Positions 1 to 8,377 of a DNA stretch of 61,804 nucleotides are shown one piece after another. The position numbers were made by a program, and so were the translations under genes. This DNA is from a virus: IMG/VR virus record IMGVR_UViG_3300047392_000043, positions 1 to 61,804 of that record; one strand, written 5' to 3'. Each line of letters opens with the position of its first letter. Position 1 is the stretch's first letter. Below the pieces are notes generated by a model. The model ran no database searches. It saw only the letters and a list, made by a program, of their open reading frames with translations, and was not told the DNA's origin.

Positions 1-456
1 CAATTGCACATTAGGAGCAATAAGTTGTTCAAAGTCTGTGTCGCTTGAAACGATAATATGGTTATCGTCTTTGTGCAATTGAATCCAACGTGCAATGAAA
101 TCGTCAGCTTCGCATACAGGATTCTTAAGAACAGTTACGTTAGTCTTAGTACTAATGTATTCGTAGAACTTGTCAAAGGATTCCCAAAACAGTTTTTCTT
201 CTTCTGCTTCTTTAGGAGTTTGTTTAGCACGACCTTCTGCACGATTGGCCTTGTAAGGCTTGTAAACGTCCTTGCGCCAGCTTCGACCCTCGAAACAGAA
301 TACAACATGCTTGCCCTGACGATCACGCCATTGACGCAGGACCGAAGCAAGGATAATATGGTAGCTCATTGCAACACGTTCCTCAGGATCACCAGAACGG
401 ATCACATGACGGGCACGGAAGAAGAGATTAGCGGCATCAACAATTAAGTAACTCAT
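1..456 (-). CDS. 5'-3' exonuclease (T4 RNase H / FEN-like), 3' end cut off
   Basis: Translation of the minus strand from the ATG at 454-456 runs open to the window edge, giving 152 residues. It starts MSYLIVDAANLFFRARH and contains KPYKANR, EADDF and SSDTDFEQL, the metal-binding and arch motifs of the FEN / 5'-3' exonuclease family that includes T4 RNase H. The expected role is removal of RNA primers and 5' flaps during lagging-strand synthesis. The usual family length is about 300 residues, so the C-terminal half lies outside the window. It sits 17 bases downstream of the MOSC pair. The family call is firm; the T4 rnh assignment is by analogy. Confidence 0.88.
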   Translation of the reverse strand, partial: MSYLIVDAANLFFRARHVIRSGDPEERVAMSYHIILASVLRQWRDRQGKHVVFCFEGRSWRKDVYKPYKANRAEGRAKQTPKEAEEEKLFWESFDKFYEYISTKTNVTVLKNPVCEADDFIARWIQLHKDDNHIIVSSDTDFEQLIAPNVQL

Positions 457-473
457 GTGTGTATTGTAGCAGG

Positions 474-1127
474 TCAACGAATCTTTGTCAACGGAATTTT
501 ACGGAATCTGGCAAGAGGTATCGATTCGAGACGCTTCGGAAGGTCCACAGCATCAGGAGGTATTTCTACAACAATTGGATCATTGGGTCTAATTACACCA
601 GACTCTAACACACATGCTTGCACACCAACTTCGTTCATGTTAAACCGCTGATTTGGTTGTACGTTTTCAACACCAATAGCATTTATAAACTTAAAACAAA
701 AATTTCGACGAGCAGTTACCTGTAACTTAGCAGTATTTCCAATGTGTAGTATTGTACCTTTTGGTAAGTTGTCTAAATCAATTCCGCTTGTTAAAATGTT
801 TTCGCCAAGTTGTCCGGGCACAATTAATGTTCTAAAGTCTGTAGAATGCTTATTCAATGTTTCTATGGAAAGCAATACTACTCCGCGGTCAGTACGTTCG
901 AGGGTAAATGCATAATGGCAATCACCAATTACCCCACCCGGCCCCAATGTAATACTATCTTGAACAAATTTTGTTATATTAAATTCACTAAGCGCCCTGC
1001 GATCAACGCTGTGTTGCTGTTGCATTAAGGCATTGTCAACTTCTGCAGACTTAACAATATAAGAATTCCTGTCATTTTCCGACATCTGGGTTGCTTTCAA
1101 TGATACTGCAACAACATAGGCATTCAT
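474..1127 (-). CDS. MOSC domain protein (second of a tandem pair)
   Basis: About 217 residues from the ATG at 1127, chosen because AAAGGA lies just upstream and the ATG overlaps the previous stop as ATGA. Central motifs GPGGVIGDCHY, PGQLGENIL and ARRNFCFKF match the beta-barrel MOSC fold (molybdenum cofactor sulfurase C-terminal; YiiM/YuaD-like), including the conserved Cys that carries sulfur or a metal in family members. No PLP domain is present, so it is a stand-alone MOSC. Cellular members bind Moco or reduce N-hydroxylated bases; the phage substrate is unknown. It is a diverged duplicate of its upstream neighbour. Confidence 0.75.
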   Translation of the reverse strand: MNAYVVAVSLKATQMSENDRNSYIVKSAEVDNALMQQQHSVDRRALSEFNITKFVQDSITLGPGGVIGDCHYAFTLERTDRGVVLLSIETLNKHSTDFRTLIVPGQLGENILTSGIDLDNLPKGTILHIGNTAKLQVTARRNFCFKFINAIGVENVQPNQRFNMNEVGVQACVLESGVIRPNDPIVVEIPPDAVDLPKRLESIPLARFRKIPLTKIR

Positions 1128-1849
1128 TGTAAATCCTTTAGAGTATTGCATAGTGTTTTGCTTGCAAGCCCATGCGGCCGCTGTACATATCCTAGCTTTG
1201 AATAATTAGTTGGTTGAAATACTATGGTGATATTATCACCTGCGTGTATTGTACCTTCAGCAACTACTTGCCCAATTACACCAATACGATCTATTGGTCG
1301 GCCCATAGCATGTTTTTTCCAATAGAAAAATTCTTCAACTGTTGGAAATAAAACATTTGCAAACTTATAGCAGTATGTTCTAAGATGCGTTATTTTAATT
1401 TGTGCAGTATCGCCAAATTGAAGTATAGTACCTTGTGACAATCCTTCTAGTCGTTCAATGCCTTCTGTTTGGATGTTCTCTCCAAATTGTCCTGCTTGGA
1501 TGTTTTTATTGTAAAAATTATTAAGTTCGTTGTATCGCTCTTTGCTTAACAAACTAACTTGATTATACACCGACACATTGTAGAAGTTACCGTCGTTATG
1601 TTTTCGTATAACATCTGGCTCAAAATGTCGATCACCAACTACCCCACCTGGCTTGACCGTGATTGATTCTTGTGGAAGTTTTTGAATAGAAGTTTTTCGT
1701 AGCTCAGTAAATGCATTACGTAGTTCGTCATCTGGGACTGTTAGTTGCAGGCACCGCTTATGCATTGCAACTTCTAATTTGTTTTGGGCAGTACGCTCTT
1801 CTAATCGTAGCTTAGTGCCGGTTGCAATATTAACCGACCCAACTTTCAT
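1124..1849 (-). CDS. MOSC domain protein (first of a tandem pair)
   Basis: 241 residues. KPGGVVGDRHF, AGQFGENIQTEGIE and THLRTYCYKF are canonical MOSC segments, with the Cys in the last. It differs from the downstream copy by an insertion near VEEFFYWKKHAMGRP and a longer C-terminus. The start overlaps the preceding stop (ATGA at 1846-1849) and its own stop overlaps the next start, so the two copies are translationally coupled. A sulfur or N-oxygen reaction on a nucleotide or cofactor is plausible from the family, but nothing in the sequence gives the substrate. Confidence 0.75.
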   Translation of the reverse strand: MKVGSVNIATGTKLRLEERTAQNKLEVAMHKRCLQLTVPDDELRNAFTELRKTSIQKLPQESITVKPGGVVGDRHFEPDVIRKHNDGNFYNVSVYNQVSLLSKERYNELNNFYNKNIQAGQFGENIQTEGIERLEGLSQGTILQFGDTAQIKITHLRTYCYKFANVLFPTVEEFFYWKKHAMGRPIDRIGVIGQVVAEGTIHAGDNITIVFQPTNYSKLGYVQRPHGLASKTLCNTLKDLQ

Positions 1850-2166
1850 TGATTGCGAGTACGATTGTTTGTTTGCATGCGGCCAGCATCGGCAACAAAA
1901 GATGTTGCGGCATCGCTATCCATACTAACATTACGGCACATGTCAGTGAACCATGCATCAACAATTTCTTCGGCTGTGGCACCTGAATACCCACCACGTT
2001 GTAAAAACAATACAAACGCTGGATTCCATTCAAGTTCAAAGTATCCTTGTTTAGGATTATCAGGTGCAAGGTGAGCCTGTACTACATTGACCCAAGGTTC
2101 GGGACTGTTACGCATTGACTTTGCAGTCGGCTTCTTCTTGAAAATCTTTTTAATAAATTCAAACAT
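1846..2166 (-). CDS. Unrecognised small phage protein, basic N-terminus
   Basis: 106 residues from the ATG at 2166 (MFEFIKKIFKKKPTAK), preferred over an ATG 24 bases upstream because GGGA lies at a usable distance. A hydrophobic/Lys-rich amphipathic N-terminus is followed by a globular part with GYFELEWNPAFVLFL and GATAEEIVDAWF. No family is recognised. It is coupled to the MOSC genes by an ATGA overlap. Confidence 0.6.
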   Translation of the reverse strand: MFEFIKKIFKKKPTAKSMRNSPEPWVNVVQAHLAPDNPKQGYFELEWNPAFVLFLQRGGYSGATAEEIVDAWFTDMCRNVSMDSDAATSFVADAGRMQTNNRTRNQ

Positions 2167-2167
2167 T

Positions 2168-2362
2168 TCAAATATCCCGTCCAAATACATCTTCTTCTCT
2201 CTTGGGTAACTCGGCTAGTACCTTATCCCGCCACTCTGTTGATTCAATGTACCAATTACTGCGCTCATCAGCAGTACGAAAGCAGCCAATGCAAGTGCCG
2301 TCTTCGTTTGATACACAGATACCAACGCATGGGTTCGTTAAATTTGCGTGATCATCATTCAT
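2168..2362 (-). CDS. DUF1289-like four-cysteine protein
   Basis: 64 residues from the ATG at 2362. The core NPCVGICVSNEDGTCIGCFRT has the C-x3-C...C-x2-C spacing and following DER..W typical of the small DUF1289 family found in proteobacteria. The four Cys suggest a zinc or iron-sulfur site; function is unknown. The ATG overlaps the upstream gene by 8 bases, with AAGG upstream. It is one of several cysteine-rich small proteins in this window. Confidence 0.7.
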   Translation of the reverse strand: MNDDHANLTNPCVGICVSNEDGTCIGCFRTADERSNWYIESTEWRDKVLAELPKREEDVFGRDI

Positions 2363-2543
2363 TCTTAAATGCCTTAAAAAGCATAGGGATTTGTTTTTCT
2401 CTATGCTGTGGTAGTTCTGGTACGAGTTTAATACGTTTATCAACTTCGTTACTATATGTAGTCTTGCACAAGCTACAAGTTTCTTCGGATTGCATAGTTA
2501 TAAGTTTCCCGTTAGATTTACAAGTATGAGTCCACGTTACCAT
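2355..2543 (-). CDS. Small cysteine-containing protein
   Basis: 62 residues with one Cys in THTCKSNGK and a C-S-L-C pair in EETCSLCKTTY, followed by a charged tail. The pattern could form half a zinc ribbon, but one ligand is not obvious. Overlap with the DUF1289-like gene supports coding. No family recognised. Confidence 0.5.
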   Translation of the reverse strand: MVTWTHTCKSNGKLITMQSEETCSLCKTTYSNEVDKRIKLVPELPQHREKQIPMLFKAFKNE

Positions 2544-2550
2544 GATATGC

Positions 2551-2895
2551 TTATTTGTCAGCTACTTCAAGTTCAGCTACTGTAGTTTTAATTGCTTCTG
2601 CAAAATTCAAGGCACTTTGCTTGTTAAGCAACATATGATGCTCTTGCTTATGCACACCTTTAAACAAGATATCATAAACAGCATGCAAACGCTTGCCCCA
2701 ATCAGACCACACAGGAGTCCATGTTGTTACATAAAAACTAACTTCAACATCAGGAATGTCTCGATCACGCTGGACTTCGATCCACATCTTTGCCGCATGA
2801 TCGTCTGATGTGCAATCACATTCAACGTTAAAAACTTTGGCATCTCCAAAGTCTTTTTCCAAACTAATACCCTGTGCTGGTGTTTGTGCTTTCAT
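2551..2895 (-). CDS. Conserved-looking phage protein of unknown function
   Basis: The ATG at 2895 (MKAQTPAQGISLEKDFG) is the likely start because a strong GGAGG lies 8 bases upstream; an ATG at 2928 would overlap queE instead. 114 residues with alternating beta-strand pattern (VFNVECDC, KMWIEVQRDRDIPDVEVSFYV) and a helical end. It lies directly downstream of queE. No function assigned. Confidence 0.6.
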   Translation of the reverse strand: MKAQTPAQGISLEKDFGDAKVFNVECDCTSDDHAAKMWIEVQRDRDIPDVEVSFYVTTWTPVWSDWGKRLHAVYDILFKGVHKQEHHMLLNKQSALNFAEAIKTTVAELEVADK

Positions 2896-2927
2896 TGGAT
2901 TTCCTCCTGTGTATCCAGTACCGTACA

Positions 2928-3788
2928 TTACTTACCCCAACCGTTTGACCAAATGTCAACGTGGAGTCGTGGACTGTAACGATAGCCACGTGCTAATGCT
3001 TCATCAGCAATATGACGGGTGTTAGAAAAGTACGCCTTGTCGGTACCACCAACAGGCATAACATAAACTTGGCCATGGAAGCCAGCGCCGCGGTATTCCT
3101 TAACAGCACGATCGACTTCATTAAAGTCTAGGATGTTATCAATAACAAATTTCAGATACACATGACCACGTTGCTGGTACTCGACAACAACTTCCGGCTT
3201 AACTGCATCTTCCCACTTCTCTCCACTTGCACTTAGCTTGGGACTTACGCTAAATGTAATGTTATCTTTTGGCAAGTGATAGTTGTCAGATAAGAAGTCT
3301 TTAAACTCTTTATGTAAGTGTTGAGTGCCATTAGTTTCAAATGTTAGATTATGCAGATCCTTCATACGAGGATTGCTTAACAATTCTGGGTAAAGCATTT
3401 GCCAACCCAATAGTGGCTCTCCGCCTGTAATAACAAGATGTACATCATTGCCGTTGTCTTGCATCCAATGATTGTTAGGAGTCAAGTCTAGCATTGCATC
3501 AATGCTTTGCTCAACAGTGTATGAAGGACTCAAATGCTTAAATGCAGGATGCCATGACGCATAGCTATCGCATCCAGTTTGTGCAAGCGGCAAGTCGTTA
3601 AACGTTTTATATAAATGTACTACCTTACCAATATCATCTGGCTCTGTGGTCTTCTCACCAGCAGGCAAGCCAAAGCCCGGGCATTTAAAGTTGCAGCCAA
3701 ATGTTCTAAAAAACACACTTGGAACGCCTACAAAGCGACCTTCGCCTTGTGCAGAATAGAATACTTCGCTTACTTTAAATTCATTCAT
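2928..3788 (-). CDS. queE: QueE-like 7-carboxy-7-deazaguanine synthase (radical SAM)
   Basis: 286 residues. The N-terminal VSEVFYSAQGEGRFVGVPSV is the QueE substrate/SAM signature and ITGGEPLLGWQ is the radical SAM GGE motif. QueE converts 6-carboxytetrahydropterin to 7-carboxy-7-deazaguanine on the path to preQ0. The cluster motif is unusual: C32-x3-C36 is present, but the third position of C-x3-C-x2-C is Phe39. A later Cys73 in GCDSYASW may supply the third ligand (inference). Typical QueE is 210-250 residues; the excess lies mostly between residues 40 and 100. With folE, a QueD-like gene and dpdA elsewhere in the window, DNA modification is the likely purpose. Confidence 0.85.
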   Translation of the reverse strand: MNEFKVSEVFYSAQGEGRFVGVPSVFFRTFGCNFKCPGFGLPAGEKTTEPDDIGKVVHLYKTFNDLPLAQTGCDSYASWHPAFKHLSPSYTVEQSIDAMLDLTPNNHWMQDNGNDVHLVITGGEPLLGWQMLYPELLSNPRMKDLHNLTFETNGTQHLHKEFKDFLSDNYHLPKDNITFSVSPKLSASGEKWEDAVKPEVVVEYQQRGHVYLKFVIDNILDFNEVDRAVKEYRGAGFHGQVYVMPVGGTDKAYFSNTRHIADEALARGYRYSPRLHVDIWSNGWGK

Positions 3789-4053
3789 AGATATTAGACC
3801 ATTTCTTTAATTTTTCAACTTTGGCTAACTTAGCGGCTTCGAGACCTGCATCAGTTACAACACCCTTTAATTTTAGCAGATCTACCATAGCAAGTAAATC
3901 ACCAATTTCGCCTTCTAGGTGTTGTGCATTAGTTAGGGGTTTACCTGGCTTGAAGTTATCCAAACCAAAACGATTACATTTGCTTACTGCTTGCACCACT
4001 TCAGCACATTCCTCTGAGAGGATGTTCATAATCTCGTAGAGTTTCTTATCCAT
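3781..4053 (-). CDS. MazG-like nucleotide pyrophosphohydrolase
   Basis: 90 residues from the ATG at 4053 (MDKKLYEIMN). The EECAEVVQAVSKCNRFG helix and EGEIGDLLAMVDLL helix give the E-x-x-E...E-x-x-D metal site of all-alpha NTP pyrophosphatases. Phage MazG-type enzymes hydrolyse NTPs or dNTPs and may lower alarmone or non-canonical nucleotide levels. The end overlaps queE by 8 bases. The single compact domain fits phage versions. Confidence 0.7.
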   Translation of the reverse strand: MDKKLYEIMNILSEECAEVVQAVSKCNRFGLDNFKPGKPLTNAQHLEGEIGDLLAMVDLLKLKGVVTDAGLEAAKLAKVEKLKKWSNIYE

Positions 4054-4246
4054 TTTTAATTTCCATATGTGGTGCAATATCGTTATCAAAGATTTGGGCC
4101 ATTTGTTTCCACAATGCCATTGCTTCTTCGTCTGTCATACCAGCACTAAATTTAGTACCGTAATCTTCGGCGCCGCCTTTGCGTAGTCCGTAATCGTGAC
4201 GCCATGTGTAACACATGCTTGTAATAATTTGTTCTCTTGTTTTCAT
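4046..4246 (-). CDS. Small unrecognised phage protein
   Basis: 66 residues, MKTREQIITSMCYTWRHDYG..., ending near QMAQIFDNDIAPHME. Probably all-alpha, rich in Trp, Met and Asp. It overlaps both neighbours by a few bases, which supports coding. I believe similar small proteins occur in marine T4-like phages, but no function is known to me. Confidence 0.55.
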   Translation of the reverse strand: MKTREQIITSMCYTWRHDYGLRKGGAEDYGTKFSAGMTDEEAMALWKQMAQIFDNDIAPHMEIKNG

Positions 4247-4458
4247 GGTCTTGGAAAGTCTAATTGAAATACATGGGCTCGTGTGCCCTTTAGTGCTAAA
4301 AGCATTTGTTCTTGTTGTGCATCATCAAGGCTAACATAATAGCCTGGGAAGATACCCGACGACGCCGCAGAAGGACTATGTGTCGTCATTGTGCCACTTG
4401 TACTAATACTAGCTACAATCCAAACACATAGAGATTCTGGCGGGTCAATTGGCTTCAT
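4243..4458 (-). CDS. Small unrecognised protein
   Basis: 71 residues, starting MKPIDPPESLCVWIVASIS. A Ser/Thr-rich middle (STSGTMTTHSPSAASS) is followed by GYYVSLDDAQQEQMLLALKG. Coding is supported mainly by position and the ATGA overlap with the next gene. Confidence 0.45.
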   Translation of the reverse strand: MKPIDPPESLCVWIVASISTSGTMTTHSPSAASSGIFPGYYVSLDDAQQEQMLLALKGTRAHVFQLDFPRP

Positions 4459-4461
4459 ATA

Positions 4462-4986
4462 TTAAATCTCGCTGTACTCTGTATCTTCTAACTTGTGACG
4501 TTCGATTGCTTGTCGCAATGCTTCTTCGACAAATTGGTTAAACGTCATGTCACGCTCATGTGCCATCTTCATGTACTTTAACAACTCATCATCAGTAAAG
4601 TCAATTGGCACTTGTACTCGGGTATCGTACTCAGTATCATTTGAGATACCACGAATCTTTTCCAGGATATCTTCTTCAACTTCAATGTCAGTAAAATCAA
4701 CATTGTCGTATGCGTTTTCAAACACAACACTACGATCAACGCACTCAGCCTTGTATGCTTCTACGTAGTCAGGATGGATCCAACGATACACACGATCGTT
4801 AGTGTTGTCCCATGCTTCCAACTCGTAAATCATTTGATTAGTAGTGTCAAACACGCATGACACAGAGTTACCGGATTCAGTTTGCTGTTCTAATCGATGT
4901 GTATGATAACCATAAATGGTCCAGCAGTATTCACTGCCTTCGGTAATCTTATAGTTAATTGCTTCTAAAAAAGTTTTCAGTTCCAT
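4462..4986 (-). CDS. Phage protein with ribbon-helix-helix-like C-terminus
   Basis: 174 residues. The N-terminal 110 residues are acidic and unrecognised. The C-terminal part VQVPIDFTDDELLKYMKMAHE followed by RDMTFNQFVEEALRQAI has the strand-helix-helix pattern of ribbon-helix-helix DNA-binding proteins, suggesting a regulator or antitoxin-like fold. Two bases separate it from the phosphoesterase gene upstream. Confidence 0.55.
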   Translation of the reverse strand: MELKTFLEAINYKITEGSEYCWTIYGYHTHRLEQQTESGNSVSCVFDTTNQMIYELEAWDNTNDRVYRWIHPDYVEAYKAECVDRSVVFENAYDNVDFTDIEVEEDILEKIRGISNDTEYDTRVQVPIDFTDDELLKYMKMAHERDMTFNQFVEEALRQAIERHKLEDTEYSEI

Positions 4987-4987
4987 G

Positions 4988-5842
4988 TTATACCTCTAAT
5001 ACAATGTTAGGATTCCAGCCACTGTCTTCACTGTAGCCATCGCTTTCGTAACCACGTGGATTACATACTACTCGAGTCTCACCAATCATGTAATCAAACG
5101 GATGATGAGTGTGACCATGTGTCCACAGTTTAATCTGTGGATGATCCATAATGAATTCACTCAAGTCGCTGTGGTAGCCACCGTTCATCAAGTATTCATT
5201 CTTGTACTGCTCATGCACACTTTGGAAGCTAGGACTGTGATGCCCAACTACAACAAACTTCTTGTCGTGCTGTTCAGCTAGCACACTTCTAAAGTACTGC
5301 AATGTACGAGCATGACGACCAACAACATCACGAGCACTCATGCGAGCAAATTCGCGTTTGTCATTGCGAATGATACGGAAGTCGTTCATCATACCTTCAA
5401 TGGCGTGCATTGTAAGTGGATCGCCTTTGTTCATGTCAGTCCACAATGTGCCGCCAATGAATGTCACATCGTCAATGACCTTAGTGTCACATTCCAAGAA
5501 GTAGATGTTGGGAAACCGGGCACATTCTTCGCGCAAGTAGTCAATACCAGCAAAAAACTTGCCATGATAGAATTCATGGTTGCCTGCAACATAAACAACA
5601 TGCGGGAATTGAAAACTGCAACGCTTTAAGAAGTCGCGGAAGCGAGCAACTCGTTGCATCTTGCGACCAAGGTCAGCTAATGCACCATTACTGTAAGGAC
5701 TAAAGTCTGCGGCAATATGGTCGTGCAAATCTTGAGCGATCATAATGTCGCCGGATAAGATAAGCACATCGCACTTGTCATTGTTAGTGATGTTGATATC
5801 ACTAAACTCCAAGTGTAAGTCACTAACTAGTTTGATCTTCAT
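4988..5842 (-). CDS. Calcineurin-type metallophosphoesterase
   Basis: 284 residues with the full motif series: SDLHLEF (D-x-H), LSGDIM (GD), AGNHEFYHG (GNHE), VVGHHSPS and THGHTHHPF (GHxH). These bind two metals for phosphoester hydrolysis. The C-terminal VCNPRGYESDGYS is typical of small bacterial and phage members. The substrate (nucleotide, RNA end or protein phosphate) is not predictable. It overlaps the upstream small gene by 20 bases. Confidence 0.85.
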   Translation of the reverse strand: MKIKLVSDLHLEFSDINITNNDKCDVLILSGDIMIAQDLHDHIAADFSPYSNGALADLGRKMQRVARFRDFLKRCSFQFPHVVYVAGNHEFYHGKFFAGIDYLREECARFPNIYFLECDTKVIDDVTFIGGTLWTDMNKGDPLTMHAIEGMMNDFRIIRNDKREFARMSARDVVGRHARTLQYFRSVLAEQHDKKFVVVGHHSPSFQSVHEQYKNEYLMNGGYHSDLSEFIMDHPQIKLWTHGHTHHPFDYMIGETRVVCNPRGYESDGYSEDSGWNPNIVLEV

Positions 5843-6119
5843 CGCCGCCTTCTAATTTAGCTATTGAGTTAAGTCCATGAATGGGAATGCCATCCTCATC
5901 TACTATTGCAAAGTGATCAAACACAAAGCCACAGCCTTTACAGAAATCTTCAAATGCTTGGAGCACATCGTCCAAATTGGCATGTCCATGGTCCATAGCA
6001 ATATTTCTTATACCATCAGTATAACACAAAACCCAGCGGGGGTCAATAGGGTCTGCGTCCAAACCTCTAATATTTTGTAGTGCTTTTACAACATGTTGCC
6101 ATGGATCAGTTTTAGCCAT
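5823..6119 (-). CDS. Unrecognised small protein
   Basis: 98 residues, MAKTDPWQHVVKALQNIRG, then an acidic region with CKGCGFVFDHFAIVDEDG. The C-x2-C pair is alone. It overlaps the dehydrogenase gene upstream by 8 bases and the phosphoesterase downstream. No family assigned. Confidence 0.55.
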   Translation of the reverse strand: MAKTDPWQHVVKALQNIRGLDADPIDPRWVLCYTDGIRNIAMDHGHANLDDVLQAFEDFCKGCGFVFDHFAIVDEDGIPIHGLNSIAKLEGGDEDQTS

Positions 6120-6903
6120 TGTTTCTCATTTCGTTATTTAGATCTGTGATGGCACGAATCAGGTCCACATGTAATCCAGACTTGACTAGTGCAGTTTCAA
6201 ACGTTTGCACATCTTTAGGAAAGCATTTACCCGAGTAGCCAGGAACACCATCAAAGCCAGGAACGGACCAATGGCTTGATCCTAGTCGTCCTTCGTTTTC
6301 GAGCATGACTTTGACAATGTTATAGTCTGCGCCAACAGCCTTGCATAACTGCTCAACTTGGTTTGCAAAGATAACCTTCATCGCTAAGAATGTGTTGGTA
6401 GATAGTTTTGCTACCATTGCTTCCATTGGATCAGTAATAAATGCTGGTCCTTTGTATTCTGTTAGCAAGTCTGCAAAGGCTTCTGCAGGTTCACCGCCAA
6501 GTACAATAAACTTTGGATTAACTGAATCTTCTCTCCAAGTGGCTTCACGGATGTACTCGGGCCATACTAACAAATGCTGGCCCAGTTGTTCAGTGTAATC
6601 TTTAATTGCACTCATGCCTAGTGTACTGCGAACAACCACAGTACCTTTAAATCCGTTTGCTAATGCTTCGTTGATAGCATCGCTTACGTTCTTTGTATTG
6701 TTTTCTGGTAGTGTCAGTGACTCGTCTAAGTCTGTGTTTACACAAACAATAACATAGTCAGCAGTTGACCAAGCGTCTGTTGGTAGGATTACTTGCTTAT
6801 ATGGATCATTGAATTGAACGTTTGCATTTGGTAAGAACTCTCGTAAAAATAATGCTGTTGATTGTCCAACAATGCCCTTGCCTTGAATAATAATGTTTGT
6901 CAT
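6112..6903 (-). CDS. Short UDP-glucose/GDP-mannose dehydrogenase-like protein
   Basis: 263 residues. It has a Rossmann start (IIIQGKGIVGQST), VVVRSTLGMS, a central helical domain, and the catalytic loop GYSGKCFPKDV with Cys227. This is the first two-thirds of a nucleotide-sugar dehydrogenase. The family is normally 390-450 residues with a C-terminal UDP-binding Rossmann domain, which is absent here: the ORF stops just after the central helix. The nucleotide site may therefore come from another subunit, or the protein may have a changed role. AAAGG upstream supports the start. Confidence 0.75.
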   Translation of the reverse strand: MTNIIIQGKGIVGQSTALFLREFLPNANVQFNDPYKQVILPTDAWSTADYVIVCVNTDLDESLTLPENNTKNVSDAINEALANGFKGTVVVRSTLGMSAIKDYTEQLGQHLLVWPEYIREATWREDSVNPKFIVLGGEPAEAFADLLTEYKGPAFITDPMEAMVAKLSTNTFLAMKVIFANQVEQLCKAVGADYNIVKVMLENEGRLGSSHWSVPGFDGVPGYSGKCFPKDVQTFETALVKSGLHVDLIRAITDLNNEMRNNG

Positions 6904-6904
6904 G

Positions 6905-7648
6905 TTAACCTTTGATAATGTACCCTGGGTACTTGTTTATGCTTTGATCAAGTAGCGACTCAAGTCTATCTACATCAACCCAACCTTTAATGACCACAAG
7001 TATTTTTCTATACTTGGGATCAAAATCTGCTCCGTGCAAGAAATCTTCATTGTTCCATGCAAATGTATTAGTATCTATCGGAAGTTTGACATAGTGTTTA
7101 TCCACAAGTGGAACTTCCGTTTGAGGATTGTGTTTGGTAACAGGCGTTAACCAAAATGTTTCTGTTGGGTTTTGATCATCCAACATAATCCTAATTTCAG
7201 TAGGGAATCGTAGCACACCATCTAGACTAGGCGGCATGTTTCCATCATAGTGTGCTCGTACTTCACGGTTAGCACTCCATAGCCTAACTGAACGTATTCT
7301 ATTAAATGGTAGCTGTTCAAATATGGATTTGAGAAACTTAGGTTGCGTAGTAGCTAATGCCGTTGATATTCTAGTATTCCAAGCAGCCTTGGATAGTAGC
7401 GTAGCATCCTCATACATTGCTAATCCTTCCCATTGGGTAAAGGACATAACAGGAGCATCTTTACCTAACGCACCACGATCAATATGCTGACGATCAACAG
7501 GGACTACTTGATCGTTCCATATACGCCAGAACGCTTCTGTATTATCTAACTCAAACTTGGGCAGTGCTAATGGCAACGCACCAACGCCAGCATATTTTTC
7601 TACTAGCTTTGGTACGCTGTCTAGTTTGATTAGATTGATCAAACTCAT
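6905..7648 (-). CDS. Putative Fe(II)/2-oxoglutarate-type oxygenase
   Basis: 247 residues. The central HxD motif (H133-Y-D135 in VRAHYDGN), a distal His205 in EDFLHGADF and Arg214 in [10 protein letters not shown] match the double-stranded beta-helix oxygenase triad plus 2OG-binding Arg, closest in style to aspartyl-asparaginyl hydroxylase-like proteins. Target unknown. It overlaps the ferredoxin gene by 4 bases. The fold is inferred from spacing only. Confidence 0.55.
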   Translation of the reverse strand: MSLINLIKLDSVPKLVEKYAGVGALPLALPKFELDNTEAFWRIWNDQVVPVDRQHIDRGALGKDAPVMSFTQWEGLAMYEDATLLSKAAWNTRISTALATTQPKFLKSIFEQLPFNRIRSVRLWSANREVRAHYDGNMPPSLDGVLRFPTEIRIMLDDQNPTETFWLTPVTKHNPQTEVPLVDKHYVKLPIDTNTFAWNNEDFLHGADFDPKYRKILVVIKGWVDVDRLESLLDQSINKYPGYIIKG

Positions 7649-7962
7649 TCTTCTAATAGATGACGTTTATCTTTGATTGCTTTAAACTCTTCGGCTTCGG
7701 GCAACGGATTTTTCTTTTTGTTGATAACTGGCCATCCAACTGCCAAACGAGCATTGATATCAGTCCAAAACACATCCTTAACTTCGTGTCCGGGCACAAT
7801 AGCATCAACTGGACATTCTGGAACACACACGGCACAGTCAATGCAGTTGTCGGGATCAATAACTAAAAAGTTAGGACCTTCTTTAAAACAATCAACAGGA
7901 CAAACTTCTACACAATCAGTGTACTTGCATTTAATGCAACTTTCAGTGACTACAAATGTCAT
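7645..7962 (-). CDS. fdxA: FdxA-type 7Fe ferredoxin
   Basis: 105 residues. Cysteines 9, 12, 17, 21 and 25 ([17 protein letters not shown]) and 40, 43, 46 and 50 ([12 protein letters not shown]) are the two-cluster pattern of proteobacterial FdxA (3Fe-4S plus 4Fe-4S). The length and the [16 protein letters not shown] segment are very close to what I know of betaproteobacterial FdxA, so it is probably host-derived. It could supply electrons to the radical SAM enzymes (QueE, the twitch protein) or to the neighbouring oxygenase. Confidence 0.9.
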   Translation of the reverse strand: MTFVVTESCIKCKYTDCVEVCPVDCFKEGPNFLVIDPDNCIDCAVCVPECPVDAIVPGHEVKDVFWTDINARLAVGWPVINKKKNPLPEAEEFKAIKDKRHLLEE

Positions 7963-7963
7963 T

Positions 7964-8377
7964 TTAAATTTTCCAATTCGATTCGATATATTCTTTATTC
8001 TCTGGCTTATTGCCAGTGAGACCTAACATGCTACGATAGGCTTGCCATGCTTCTTGTACCATAGGATCTTGATGTCCGCCTGTAGGTAGCAAGTCGGCCC
8101 ATACACAATCCTCGGGCATCATATTTCTATATGTGCCAAAGTTACGAGGTTGGTGAATTTTGCCTTCGCGAAACAAGATACTTGCTACGCCATGACATGC
8201 GGCTTCGTCTAGTCCCAACAAGTAGTTATCCCGCCACATATACTCGGCAACAATACCATCCAATTGTTCTTGTGTGGTAAAGCGAGTACCAGACACAATT
8301 ACAACAACATCATCTTGTTCCACTGTTCCATTGACAATGTCACGGATACAACGACCTAAACTAAATCCTACTTTCAT
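7964..8377 (-). CDS. Conserved-type phage protein, unknown
   Basis: 137 residues, [42 protein letters not shown], and a C-terminal [18 protein letters not shown]. Alpha/beta pattern with no catalytic signature I can name. It sits between the ferredoxin and a phosphoribosyltransferase and overlaps the latter by 4 bases, so nucleotide metabolism is possible but unproven. Confidence 0.6.
   Translation of the reverse strand: MKVGFSLGRCIRDIVNGTVEQDDVVVIVSGTRFTTQEQLDGIVAEYMWRDNYLLGLDEAACHGVASILFREGKIHQPRNFGTYRNMMPEDCVWADLLPTGGHQDPMVQEAWQAYRSMLGLTGNKPENKEYIESNWKI

Noticed and set aside
135-447. ORFs at the left edge on both strands (129 and 71 residues)
   Set aside because: They are out of frame with the exonuclease reading frame, which carries family motifs and runs open to the window edge.
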